Origin: Mycolicibacterium phocaicum
GTDB taxonomy: Bacteria; Actinomycetota; Actinomycetes; Mycobacteriales; Mycobacteriaceae
DNA length: 64,000 nucleotides
Direction of reading: 5' to 3'
Assembly (NCBI RefSeq): GCF_010731115.1
Contig: NZ_AP022616.1
Coordinates: 806,001 to 870,000 of the forward strand
Below are positions 42,702-51,176 of the stretch, one piece after another; position 1 is the first letter of the stretch, and each line of letters opens with the position of its first letter. Position numbers and translations under genes: made by a program. The notes below the pieces were generated by a model. It ran no database searches and had not been told where the DNA came from. It worked only from the letters and a program-made list of their open reading frames with translations.

Positions 42702-43748
42702 TCAAGACGGCAGTACCAGGATCTTGACGTGCTCGTCCGGATTCCGCAGTGCGGTGAACGCATCTGCGATGCCGTCGAGCCCGGTACGTCCGGTGATCAG
42801 GGCTTCTGCGTCGATCTCACCGGCAGCCAGACGGGCCAGCACCTTCTCGTACGCCTGCTCGTAGGGGCCGTGACCGAAGTTGATCGCGATCTGCCGCATC
42901 TGCGCCACCACCGGGATGATGGTCTCCTCGGCGAACGGGGATGCCACCACCTGAATGCGTGAACCCCATGGCAGTGTGTGCGTCAGCGTGTTGAGCGTGC
43001 CGACCCGACCGCTGCACTCATAGGCGGTCAACAAGCCGCCGCCGGTCTTGCCGCTGCCCAGCAATTCGTTGTAGACCTCGATCGGGTCCTGCTCATTGGG
43101 GTCGACGACGATGTCGGCGCCCATCTTCGCGGCGAGCTCGCGCCGCTTGGGCGACGGTTCGGAGGCGATGACGAGGTGCGCGCCGGCGGCCTTGGCGGCC
43201 AGGATGGTGCCCAGACCGATTGAGCCGCAGCCGATGACGAGAGCAGTGTCCGCCGGCGTCAGCCCGGACTGCTGCATGTGCATCTCGCCCACGTGCAGCG
43301 GCTCGGCCAGCGCGGCGTGCTCGAGCGACAGACCGTCGGGCACGTGCCGCACCCAGAACGCGTCGACGACGATGTACTCGCCGAAGGCCCCGTGGTAGTC
43401 GTTCGAGTAGCCGATGATGGTCGGCATCCCGTTCTGCTCGGTGGTGATACCGAGGCCGGTGACGCGGTCGTCGACCGTGAAATCCGCGACACCCTCGCCG
43501 GTTTCGACGACGACGCCCGACCATTCGTGGCCAAGCACCACCGGGCGGGTGGCGTCGAAGACCGCGAACGGGAAGCCCGCGCCGGCGGCGACGGACACGA
43601 ACCGGCACGGATCCTTGGACATGCTCAGGTCGCTGCCACAGATGCCACAGGCCGTTACCTTGATCCGCAGCTGGCCCGGACCCGTGGCCGGGGGCTCCGG
43701 CACGTCGGTCACGGTGAACTGGCCGTCGATGAACTGTGCTGCCTTCAT
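42702..43748 (-). CDS. Zinc-binding alcohol dehydrogenase (MDR family)
   Basis: A 348-residue medium-chain dehydrogenase. Catalytic zinc ligands are visible: Cys37 in ACGICGSDLS and His74-Glu75 in VVLGHEWSG. The cofactor motif is GCGSIGLGTILAAKAAG, followed by ASEPSPKRRELA. The four-cysteine structural zinc lobe is missing, as in sorbitol/threonine-dehydrogenase-like subgroups. The ATG at 43748 has GCAGGAG upstream and overlaps the stop of the luciferase-like gene (ATGA). It probably oxidises the alcohol formed or used by that partner. Confidence 0.92.
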   Translation of the reverse strand: MKAAQFIDGQFTVTDVPEPPATGPGQLRIKVTACGICGSDLSMSKDPCRFVSVAAGAGFPFAVFDATRPVVLGHEWSGVVVETGEGVADFTVDDRVTGLGITTEQNGMPTIIGYSNDYHGAFGEYIVVDAFWVRHVPDGLSLEHAALAEPLHVGEMHMQQSGLTPADTALVIGCGSIGLGTILAAKAAGAHLVIASEPSPKRRELAAKMGADIVVDPNEQDPIEVYNELLGSGKTGGGLLTAYECSGRVGTLNTLTHTLPWGSRIQVVASPFAEETIIPVVAQMRQIAINFGHGPYEQAYEKVLARLAAGEIDAEALITGRTGLDGIADAFTALRNPDEHVKILVLPS

Positions 43749-44958
43749 GCGTGTGCTCCTGCGGTGTTGAGTTCGGCCGGCTCGCCGTAGTAATCGGTGT
43801 ACGCCTTGGTGATGGCGCCGACGAGATTGCCGATCAGCACTTCGGAGTTGTCCTGTGCGAACTGCAGGCTGGCCTGCCGGGCGACGTTGCGGCGGCGGAA
43901 GTGCGGGATGACCTCGGAGGCGAACAGCTCGTAGCTGCGCTTGGTGTTCTCCCAGTCGGCGAGGTCCACGTGCATGATCAGCAGCGTGCCGAAGCCGCCG
44001 GTCTTCTCGATGAGGCGGTCGATCTGGGCGATGGCGTCCTCCGGCGTACCGATATGGCCTGGCCGAACTCGCCGAGCGACTCGTTCCGCCAGTAGTCGAT
44101 GATGCCGGCCGGCGTCTGCGCCCAGTCCGGGTTGATGTTCTGCTGCCGGTTGACGTACTCGGCGATGTGGTGGATGCGACGGCTGACGGCGCGCTCGGCC
44201 TCCGCGCGTGTCTCGGCGATGAACATCGGGTTGACCAGACGCCACGTCGACCGGTCGGCGACGTAGCCGTTCTCGGCCGAAACCTGTTCGTACACACCCC
44301 AGTTGCGGTCGAGTGATTCGTAGCCGGCCTGCGAGCTGGCGGCCAGCGACAGCAGCGACAGGCCGTGCTTGCCGGCCAGCACCGATCCGTTGGGCGAGAT
44401 TGTCGACGCGGTGACGACCTCGATTCCGGCCGGGTTGTAGGTGGGCAGCTGCGCGCGGGCGTCGCGCAGGGTGAACCAGTCGGTCTCCATGTTGACGACC
44501 TCGCCGCGCAGCAGGGCGAGCACGGCCTCCAAGGCCTCACCCTGCATGCGGCGCTGGTTGGTGGTCGTGATGCCCATCATGTGTGCGTCGAGCGGAATCT
44601 TGCCGGGGCCGGTGCCGACGATCAGCCGACCACGGGTCTGCAGATCCAGCTGTGTGATGCGGTCCGCGGTGATCAGCGGGTGGTGGTACGGCAGCGACAT
44701 CACACCGGTGCCGAAGCGGATGCGCTCGGTGCGCTCGGCGGCGGCGGCGATGAAAACATCTGGCGCCGGGACGATCTCGGCACCGGTCGAGTGGTGCTCC
44801 CCCATCCACGCCTCTTCGAAACCGAGGTGGTCCAGGTGCGCCATGAGGTCGATGTCGCGGCGCAACTGCAGCGCCGGGTCGGCGTCGAGCGGATGGTACG
44901 GGGCGAGGAACGCCCCGAACTTCATGGACGTCGGGCTCCACTGGGCAACGCTGCTCAC
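43745..44958 (-). pseudogene. LLM-class flavin-dependent monooxygenase, frameshifted
   Basis: A luciferase-like monooxygenase of about 404 residues if intact. The first part has MKFGAFLAPYHPLDADPALQLRRDIDLMAHLDHLGFEEAWMGEHHSTGAE in its FEEAWMGEHHS core, and LQTRGRLIVGTGPGKIPLDAHMMG. The second part, in another frame, starts at GHIGTPEDAIAQIDRLIEKTGGFGTLL and ends PHFRRRNVARQ... . The frames meet near 44056-44064, where one G appears to be missing (CAGGCCAT instead of CAGGGCCAT on the coding strand). The GTG at 44958 has AGGAG upstream. Genuine decay or a sequencing error are both possible. Confidence 0.85.
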
Positions 44959-45024
44959 GGTGGTCTCCTGGTTCTCGGTGCGGGCTGTCTCGGCTTGCCC
45001 GGCCGACTGTAATCCGATCACTCG

Positions 45025-45044
45025 ATTGGATCAAGTGATCCAAT
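45025..45044. promoter_or_regulatory. Palindrome ATTGGATCA-AG-TGATCCAAT, probable TetR operator
   Basis: A 20-bp site with perfect 9-bp arms lies 67 bp upstream of the luciferase-like GTG (44958) and downstream of the TetR gene at 45151. The adjacent TetR is the likely binder. Confidence 0.68.
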
Positions 45045-45085
45045 AATTTCGACGGCCGAATGTGCTGTTTGAGCACGTTCATCAG

Positions 45086-45150
45086 CCGCGAGCGCGACGA
45101 AAATGCACGCTATTTGCGGCGTGTTGCCGTACAGACACGGCCGCTCGCGG
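45086..45150 (-). terminator. Inverted repeats directly after the TetR gene
   Basis: CCGCGAGCG (45086-45094) and CGCTCGCGG (45142-45150) are perfectly complementary and abut the TetR stop. Inside them GCCGT/ACGGC forms a smaller hairpin. The long loop makes a simple terminator doubtful, but folded RNA here is likely. Confidence 0.35.
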
Positions 45151-45792
45151 TTAAGAGTTCAAGAGGCGCTCGGTGCCGCCGACGACGAACGTCACGAGAT
45201 CTTCGTAGAACGCTTCGAGGGCCGGGGCCGACAGCTTGGCGCGGTCCCATTCGTCGGCGCGGCTCAGGCCCTGCACGAAGCCCATGATCGACACCGCCCA
45301 GCGCGCCTCGAGCCGCTCTTCGTCGGCGTTCGGGAAGGCGCGCCGCACCTGTGCCAGCAGGGCGACCCGCAGCTTGGGCTCGATGGTTTCGTCGGCCGGA
45401 CCGGCCTGGGTGATCTGCGCCATGATCTTGATCCAGCGCATCCCGCGGGTACGCTGCCGGCGCAGCAGATCCAGGTAGGGCGCCGTGACGGCGCGGACCA
45501 ACGCGTCGGGCGACGGCGCGGCCGAATCCGCCGCCAGCACATCGACATTCGCCTGGATGGCCGAGCCCACCGCGGCGCCGAGGTCCAGGACCACCGCGCG
45601 CAGCAACTCGTCCTTGGAACCGAAGTGGTAGTGCACCGAAGCGGCCCCGAGGCCGGCCGCGGCGTTGACCGAGCGCACCGAGACGGCGTCCACGCCCTGC
45701 TCGGCGAAGAGCTTCTCGGCCGTCTTCACCAACTTGGCGCGGGTGGCATTGCCCTGGCGGTTCTGCGATGTGCCCGACACGGTCAGAAGCAT
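45151..45792 (-). CDS. TetR-family regulator
   Basis: A 213-residue TetR protein with helix-turn-helix VDAVSVRSVNAAAGLGAASVHYHFGSKDELLRAV at about 34-67. The AASVHYHFGSKDEL form is common in regulators of alkane or terpenoid-type catabolism in mycobacteria. The ATG at 45792 lies 1 nt past the PucR stop, so the gene is transcribed behind pucR. Downstream on the same strand are the luciferase-like monooxygenase and alcohol dehydrogenase with a perfect palindrome at their promoter, the likely target. Confidence 0.88.
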   Translation of the reverse strand: MLLTVSGTSQNRQGNATRAKLVKTAEKLFAEQGVDAVSVRSVNAAAGLGAASVHYHFGSKDELLRAVVLDLGAAVGSAIQANVDVLAADSAAPSPDALVRAVTAPYLDLLRRQRTRGMRWIKIMAQITQAGPADETIEPKLRVALLAQVRRAFPNADEERLEARWAVSIMGFVQGLSRADEWDRAKLSAPALEAFYEDLVTFVVGGTERLLNS

Positions 45793-45793
45793 G

Positions 45794-47407
45794 TCACAGC
45801 GGCGCGCCGGCGCCACCGAAAGCGTTGCGTGTCTCCAGGATCAGCAACGCCACGTGCAATGAGGTAGCCGACTCGCCGTCGGCCAGATCGACGCCCAGAA
45901 TCTGCTCGATCCGGTTCAGCTTCGCGTACAGCGACGGGCGGCTCAGATGCAGTCGCGACGCCAGCGCCGTCTTGTTGCCGCCGAGTTCCAGGTATCCGCG
46001 CAAGACGTCGAGAAGCGCGTCTCCGGTTTCGATGTCGTGCAGGATCAGCGCGCGCAACTCCCCTTCGGCGAAGCGCTGCACCCGCGGGTCGGACCGCAGC
46101 ATCGAGAGCAGTCCGCGCAGCCGGATGTCGGCGACCCGGAAGCAGACGCGCTGCGACGCGGGCAGTGACAGCGCCGCCTCGGCGACGTGGGCGGCATCGG
46201 TGATGCGGTGGATCGCCTCGATCAACGCCGGCGCCGGGGTGCCGAGACCGAGCACCAGGCCGTGGGCGTCGACGGCGCGCTCGGCATCGCGCCGCAGGGC
46301 CCGGCCCAGCGGCTCCAGCGCGCTGCCCACACGCGTGTTGAGCGACAGCACCATGGCGATTTCGCCGGGCCCGCGAAGTGAGAACAATCCGGTGTGCCCC
46401 AATGCCTTCACCGACCGCGTGACGACGTCGAGCAGGCGCGCGCTGCGGCGTTGTTCGGAGACCGGGTCGGCGTCAGCCGCCCAGCCCGCGATCCGCAGCG
46501 TCGCGGGCAGGTACTGCGCCGCCGGCCGCAGGCCCAGCGCGAAGGCACGCGCGGTCGCCTCGTCCTCGAACCGGATACGCTCGCGCGCAACGTCTTCCAG
46601 CAGGCCGGCCTGCGCCTGGTGTTCGATGTCAGTGCGGCCGCGCTCGGCCATGCGGTGCAGCACCAGCGCCTGGGATGCCCGCTCCAGCACCATGGTGAAC
46701 CTGGCCGCCACACCTTCGGCGGTGCTCAGCGCGATCAGGCGGCCCCATGCATCGTCGCCGCGGCCCACCTCACTGATCACCCAGTCGTCCGTCCGCTCGG
46801 CCCCGGTCTCGTGCTGACGCGACCGACGTTGCCAGTCGCGCAACACATCTGGGGTGGGACGGCCGGCCGTCGCCACCGCGATCGCCTGGTGGTTGAGGTC
46901 CTCGAGGACCACGGGTGCACCGAGCAGATTCGCCGCGGCCTCGGCGATTCCGGCGGGCGTCGCCCGGCGCATGCTCAGGTCGGTGAACACCTCGTGCGTC
47001 TGTCGCGCGAAATCGACCTCCTGGTACTGGTCGGCGACGATCACCCGGTGCACCTGTTCGGTCACCTCGACGAACTTGATCACTCGGCGCACCGCCACCA
47101 GGGCCAGCCCTAGTTCCTCCGCGATCGCGCCGACGTTGACCGGCAGCGGCACGGCGCCCGCACCGAGTTCGACGACGACGCCGACGGCCTGCGCGGCGGC
47201 CACCGACCGCAGGTAGTCCAGCGGCGCGGCGCGCAGCGCGGCACCCGTGGTCAGCACCAGTTCGCCACCCTGCAGGACCTCCGAGAGATCCGGGACATCA
47301 CTGACGTGGACCCAGCGGATCGGGCGATCGAATCCGGTCGCGCAGAGAATCTCGGGTTCGCCCTGCTGGATGACCGGCAGGGCGACGATCTCGGCGACGG
47401 TCGGCAT
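45794..47407 (-). CDS. PucR-family transcriptional regulator
   Basis: A 537-residue regulator with the PucR-like N-terminal domain (about 5-125: VAEIVALPVIQQGEPEIL, VSDVPDLSEVLQGGELVLTTG), a central GGDEF-like ligand region, and a C-terminal helix-turn-helix at about 475-510 (LELGGNKTALASRLHLSRPSLYAKLNRIEQILGVDL). PucR proteins respond to purine, GABA, beta-alanine or proline catabolites. It is divergent from the aldehyde dehydrogenase/aminotransferase operon and is the likely activator. The 15-bp palindrome overlapping its own start suggests autorepression. Confidence 0.93.
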   Translation of the reverse strand: MPTVAEIVALPVIQQGEPEILCATGFDRPIRWVHVSDVPDLSEVLQGGELVLTTGAALRAAPLDYLRSVAAAQAVGVVVELGAGAVPLPVNVGAIAEELGLALVAVRRVIKFVEVTEQVHRVIVADQYQEVDFARQTHEVFTDLSMRRATPAGIAEAAANLLGAPVVLEDLNHQAIAVATAGRPTPDVLRDWQRRSRQHETGAERTDDWVISEVGRGDDAWGRLIALSTAEGVAARFTMVLERASQALVLHRMAERGRTDIEHQAQAGLLEDVARERIRFEDEATARAFALGLRPAAQYLPATLRIAGWAADADPVSEQRRSARLLDVVTRSVKALGHTGLFSLRGPGEIAMVLSLNTRVGSALEPLGRALRRDAERAVDAHGLVLGLGTPAPALIEAIHRITDAAHVAEAALSLPASQRVCFRVADIRLRGLLSMLRSDPRVQRFAEGELRALILHDIETGDALLDVLRGYLELGGNKTALASRLHLSRPSLYAKLNRIEQILGVDLADGESATSLHVALLILETRNAFGGAGAPL

Positions 47408-47421
47408 TTACAAAGTGTAAA
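47407..47421. promoter_or_regulatory. Palindrome TTTACA-AAG-TGTAAA over the pucR start codon
   Basis: A perfect 6-3-6 inverted repeat overlaps the ATG of pucR by one base and lies about 100 bp upstream of the divergent dehydrogenase operon. It is the best candidate PucR site. Confidence 0.6.
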
Positions 47422-47522
47422 TCCACATCCGGAACCTGATACAGATTGTCGGCCGATTCGGAGGTCGCCCCGGGGCAAGCTGAGTGCACACCCAGTACCG
47501 ACCAGGAAGGCCTACTTCGACG

Positions 47523-49022
47523 ATGACCACCTCGCAGACCATCTCGCACTGGATCAACAACGACGTCTTCACCGGATCCTCGGGACAGTCGGCACCGGTC
47601 ACCAACCCGGCCACCGGCCAGGTCACCGGACAGGTGGCACTGGCCAGCGTCGAGGACGCCCAGACCGTCATCAACGCCGCGGCAGCCGCCTTCCCGGCCT
47701 GGCGCGACACCTCGATCACCAAGCGCGTGCAGACGCTGTTCGCCTTCCGCGAGCTGCTCAACGCCCGCCGCGGAGAGCTGGCCGCGATCATCACCGCCGA
47801 GCACGGCAAGGTGCTCTCCGACGCCATGGGCGAGGTCGCCCGCGGTATCGAGGTCGTCGAATTCGCCTGCGGCATCCCGCATCTGCTCAAGGGCGGCTAC
47901 GCCGAGAACGCCTCCACCAACGTCGACGTCTACAACATCCGGCAGGCCCTGGGCCCGGTCGCCATAATCGCGCCGTTCAACTTCCCGGCCATGGTGCCGA
48001 TGTGGTTCTTCCCCATCGCCATCGCCGCCGGCAACACCGTCGTCGTCAAGCCGTCCGAGAAGGACCCGTCGTCGTCGCTGTGGATGGCCGAACTGTGGAA
48101 GGAAGCCGGCCTGCCCGACGGTGTCTTCAACGTCCTGCAGGGCGACAAGACCGCCGTCGACGAGCTGCTGACCAACCCCGCCATCAAGGCCGTCTCGTTC
48201 GTCGGCTCCACCCCGATCGCGCAGTACGTCTACCGGACCGCCACCGCCTCCGGCAAGCGCGTGCAGGCCCTCGGCGGCGCCAAGAACCACGCCGTGATCC
48301 TGCCCGACGCCGACCTGGACCTGGCCGCCGACAGCATGGTCAACGCCGGCTTCGGTTCCGCCGGTGAGCGCTGCATGGCCATCTCGGCCTGCGTCGCGGT
48401 CGGTCCGATCGCCGACGACCTGGTCGCCAAGATCGTCGAGCGCGCCGCCGCCATCAAGACCGGTGACGGCGCCAAGGGCTCGGACATGGGCCCACTCATC
48501 ACCAAGGTGCACCGCGACAAGGTGGCGTCCTACATCGACGCGGGCGAGGCCGAAGGCGCCAAGGTCGTGCTCGACGGCCGCAATGTCACGGTCGAGGGTG
48601 CCGAGAACGGCTTCTGGCTGGGCCCGACCCTGCTCGACAACGTCACCCCCGAGATGAGCGTCTACACCGATGAGATCTTCGGCCCGGTGCTGTCGGTCGT
48701 CCGCGTCGAAACCTACGACGAGGCACTGGAACTGATCAACAACAACCCGTACGGCAACGGCACCGCGATCTTCACCAACGACGGTGGCGCGGCCCGGCGG
48801 TTCCAGAACGAGGTCGAGGTCGGCATGGTCGGCATCAACGTCCCCATCCCGGTTCCCATGGCGTTCTTCAGCTTCGGCGGCTGGAAGGCGTCGCTGTTCG
48901 GCGACACCCACGCCTACGGACCCGAGGGTGTGCAGTTCTTCACGCGCGCCAAGGCCGTCACCCAGCGCTGGGCCGACCCCAGCCACGGCGGCATCAACCT
49001 GGGCTTCCCTGAGAACAACTGA
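47523..49022 (+). CDS. mmsA: CoA-acylating (methyl)malonate-semialdehyde dehydrogenase
   Basis: A 499-residue aldehyde dehydrogenase of the MmsA group, converting malonate or methylmalonate semialdehyde to acetyl- or propionyl-CoA. It shows GPVAIIAPFNFPAMVPMWFFPIAIAAGNTVVVKPSEKDP, the nucleotide-binding SFVGSTPIAQYV, and catalytic Cys284 in GSAGERCMA. MVGINVPIPVPMAFFSFGGWK near the end is characteristic of MmsA. AGGAAGG before the ATG at 47523 supports the start. Downstream is a class III aminotransferase, and together they suit beta-alanine or beta-aminoisobutyrate breakdown. Confidence 0.93.
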   Translation: MTTSQTISHWINNDVFTGSSGQSAPVTNPATGQVTGQVALASVEDAQTVINAAAAAFPAWRDTSITKRVQTLFAFRELLNARRGELAAIITAEHGKVLSDAMGEVARGIEVVEFACGIPHLLKGGYAENASTNVDVYNIRQALGPVAIIAPFNFPAMVPMWFFPIAIAAGNTVVVKPSEKDPSSSLWMAELWKEAGLPDGVFNVLQGDKTAVDELLTNPAIKAVSFVGSTPIAQYVYRTATASGKRVQALGGAKNHAVILPDADLDLAADSMVNAGFGSAGERCMAISACVAVGPIADDLVAKIVERAAAIKTGDGAKGSDMGPLITKVHRDKVASYIDAGEAEGAKVVLDGRNVTVEGAENGFWLGPTLLDNVTPEMSVYTDEIFGPVLSVVRVETYDEALELINNNPYGNGTAIFTNDGGAARRFQNEVEVGMVGINVPIPVPMAFFSFGGWKASLFGDTHAYGPEGVQFFTRAKAVTQRWADPSHGGINLGFPENN

Positions 49023-49049
49023 TCACGCCACCCAGACAGAGGACCCGAC

Positions 49050-50432
49050 ATGACCCTCGCCGCAGACCACGTCCTGCCCGCAGGCCACACCATCGACTCG
49101 ATGCGTGCCGAAGCCGAGCGTGCCTACGCGCTGGACCGCGCCCACGTCTTCCACTCCTGGTCGGCCCAGGCCGCGCTGAACCCCATGACCATCACCGCCG
49201 CCGAAGGCAGTTACTTCTGGGACGGTGACGGCAACCGGCTGCTCGACTTCTCCTCGCAGCTGGTCAACACCAACATCGGCCACCAACACCCGAAAGTTGT
49301 TGCGGCGATCCAGGAGCAGGCCGCCAAGCTGTGCACCATCGCGCCACAGCACGCCAACGCCGCACGTTCCGAGGCCGCCCGGCTGATCACCGAGCTGACC
49401 CCCGGCAACCTGAACCACGTGTTCTTCACCAACGGCGGCGCCGACGCCAACGAGCACGCCATCCGCATGGCGCGCCTGCACACCGGCAAGCACAAGGTGC
49501 TCGCCCGCTACCGCTCCTACCACGGTGGCACCGACCTGGCGATCAACCTGACCGGTGACCCGCGACGGTTCGCCAACGACCGCGGCGCGGCCGGCGTCGT
49601 CCACTTCAACGGACCGTTCCTGTACCGCTCGGTGTTCCACGCCGAGACCGAGGAGCAGGAATCGGCCCGCGCCCTCGACGAACTGCAGCGCGTCATCGAA
49701 CTCGAAGGCGCGTCGACCATCGCGGCGATCATCCTGGAGTCCATCCCGGGCACCGCCGGCATCATGGTGCCGCCGCCCGGGTATATGGCCGGCGTCCGCG
49801 CGCTGTGCGACAAGTACGGCATCGTGATGATCGCCGACGAGGTCATGTCCGGCTTCGGCCGCTCCGGAAAGTGGTTCGCCATCAACCACTTCGATGTCGT
49901 CCCGGACCTGCTGACCTTCGCCAAGGGCGTCAACTCCGGCTACGTGCCGCTGGGTGGCGTCGCGATCAGCGACGCCATCGCCGCCACCTTCGCCGAGCGC
50001 GCCTACCCCGGTGGCCTGACCTACTCCGGCCACCCGTTGGCGACCGCGGCCGCGGTCGCGACGATCAACGCGATGCGCGAGGAGGGCATGGTCGAGAACG
50101 CTGCCCATCTGGGTGCCGACATCATCGGGCCGGCTCTGCGGGACTTCGCGCAGCGCCACCCCAGCGTCGGTGAGGTGCGCGGCGCGGGCGTGTTCTGGGC
50201 CGTCGAACTGGTGAAGGACCAGAAGACGCGGGAGCCGTTGGCGCCCTACGGTGGCAGCAGTGAGGCGATGAACGCCGTCGTCGCGTTCTGCAAGGAGAAC
50301 GGGCTCATGCCGTTCACCAACTTCAACCGCATCCATGTGGTGCCGCCGTGCAACGCCGCCGATGACGACGTCCGTGCCGGGCTGGAGATTCTGGACCGCG
50401 CCCTCGACGTGGCGGACCGGTACGCAAAGTAG
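49050..50432 (+). CDS. Class III aminotransferase, probably omega-amino-acid:pyruvate type
   Basis: A 460-residue PLP enzyme. It has FFTNGGADANEHAIRMARLHTGKHKVLARYRSYHGGT (cofactor phosphate region), MIADEVMSGFGRSGKWFA with the PLP-contacting Asp, and the Schiff-base Lys292 in LTFAKGVNSGY. YPGGLTYSGHPLA follows. Such enzymes transfer the amino group from beta-alanine, GABA or taurine to pyruvate or 2-oxoglutarate. Its place after mmsA makes beta-alanine or a close relative the likely substrate. AGAGGA upstream of the ATG supports the start. Confidence 0.92.
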   Translation: MTLAADHVLPAGHTIDSMRAEAERAYALDRAHVFHSWSAQAALNPMTITAAEGSYFWDGDGNRLLDFSSQLVNTNIGHQHPKVVAAIQEQAAKLCTIAPQHANAARSEAARLITELTPGNLNHVFFTNGGADANEHAIRMARLHTGKHKVLARYRSYHGGTDLAINLTGDPRRFANDRGAAGVVHFNGPFLYRSVFHAETEEQESARALDELQRVIELEGASTIAAIILESIPGTAGIMVPPPGYMAGVRALCDKYGIVMIADEVMSGFGRSGKWFAINHFDVVPDLLTFAKGVNSGYVPLGGVAISDAIAATFAERAYPGGLTYSGHPLATAAAVATINAMREEGMVENAAHLGADIIGPALRDFAQRHPSVGEVRGAGVFWAVELVKDQKTREPLAPYGGSSEAMNAVVAFCKENGLMPFTNFNRIHVVPPCNAADDDVRAGLEILDRALDVADRYAK

Positions 50433-50447
50433 GGGTACTGTCGGCCG

Positions 50448-51176
50448 GTGCGGATAGCCCTGTTCGCGACGTGCCTGGCCGATGCCATGTTTCCGGCTGC
50501 CGCCATCGCCACGGTGCGGTTGCTGGAACGGCTCGGCCACCAGGTGGAGTTTCCCGCCGGGCAGACCTGCTGCGGGCAGATGCACGTCAACACCGGTTAC
50601 CTGCGCGAGGCCGTGCCGCTGGTGCGCAACCATGTGGAGGCATTCGCCGGCTTCGACGCGATCGTGGCGCCGTCGGGGTCCTGCGTCGGGTCGGTGCGAC
50701 ATCAGCATGCGATGGTGGCGCGGCGCGCCGGTGACACCGGACTGGCGGCCCGCGCCGAATCGGTTGCGGCACACACCTTCGAGCTCTCCGAGTTCCTGGT
50801 GGACGTACTCGGCGTCGACGACGTCGGCGCCTACTACCCGCACCGCGTCACCTATCACCCGACGTGCCACTCGCTGCGGATGCTGGGCGTCGGTGACAAG
50901 CCGCTGCGACTACTGCGCAACGTCCGGGGCCTGACACTCGTCGAACTGCCCTCGGCCGAATCCTGTTGCGGCTTCGGTGGCACATTCGCCTTGAAGAACG
51001 CCGACGTGTCCACGGCGATGCTCGAAGACAAGATGGCGAACATCACGACGACGGGCGCCGCGGTGTGCACCGCCGGTGACGCATCGTGCCTCATGCACAT
51101 CGGCGGAGGCCTGAGCCGGACCGGCAGTGGGGTCCGCACCGTGCACCTGGCCGAAATCCTGGCGGCCACATCGTGA
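50448..51176 (+). CDS. lutA: L-lactate oxidation complex subunit LutA
   Basis: A 242-residue protein with two CCG domains (GQTCCGQMHVNTGY near 40 and ESCCGFGGTFALK near 165) that bind an iron-sulphur or heme-type centre, as in LutA and heterodisulfide reductase subunits. LutABC oxidises L-lactate to pyruvate. The GTG at 50448 lies 15 bp after the aminotransferase stop. Its own stop overlaps the lutB start by 4 nt. The subunit order A-B-C is as in Bacillus. Confidence 0.93.
   Translation: MRIALFATCLADAMFPAAAIATVRLLERLGHQVEFPAGQTCCGQMHVNTGYLREAVPLVRNHVEAFAGFDAIVAPSGSCVGSVRHQHAMVARRAGDTGLAARAESVAAHTFELSEFLVDVLGVDDVGAYYPHRVTYHPTCHSLRMLGVGDKPLRLLRNVRGLTLVELPSAESCCGFGGTFALKNADVSTAMLEDKMANITTTGAAVCTAGDASCLMHIGGGLSRTGSGVRTVHLAEILAATS

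Noticed and set aside
42702..44540. A 612-residue frame that looks like an LLM-alcohol dehydrogenase fusion
   Set aside because: The first part is out-of-frame luciferase-like sequence (Arg/Pro/Ser-rich). The dehydrogenase has its own ribosome site and ATG at 43748, so there is no fusion.
47298..50870. Two long minus-strand frames (562 and 615 residues) across mmsA and the aminotransferase
   Set aside because: Antisense shadows of enzymes with all catalytic residues in place.
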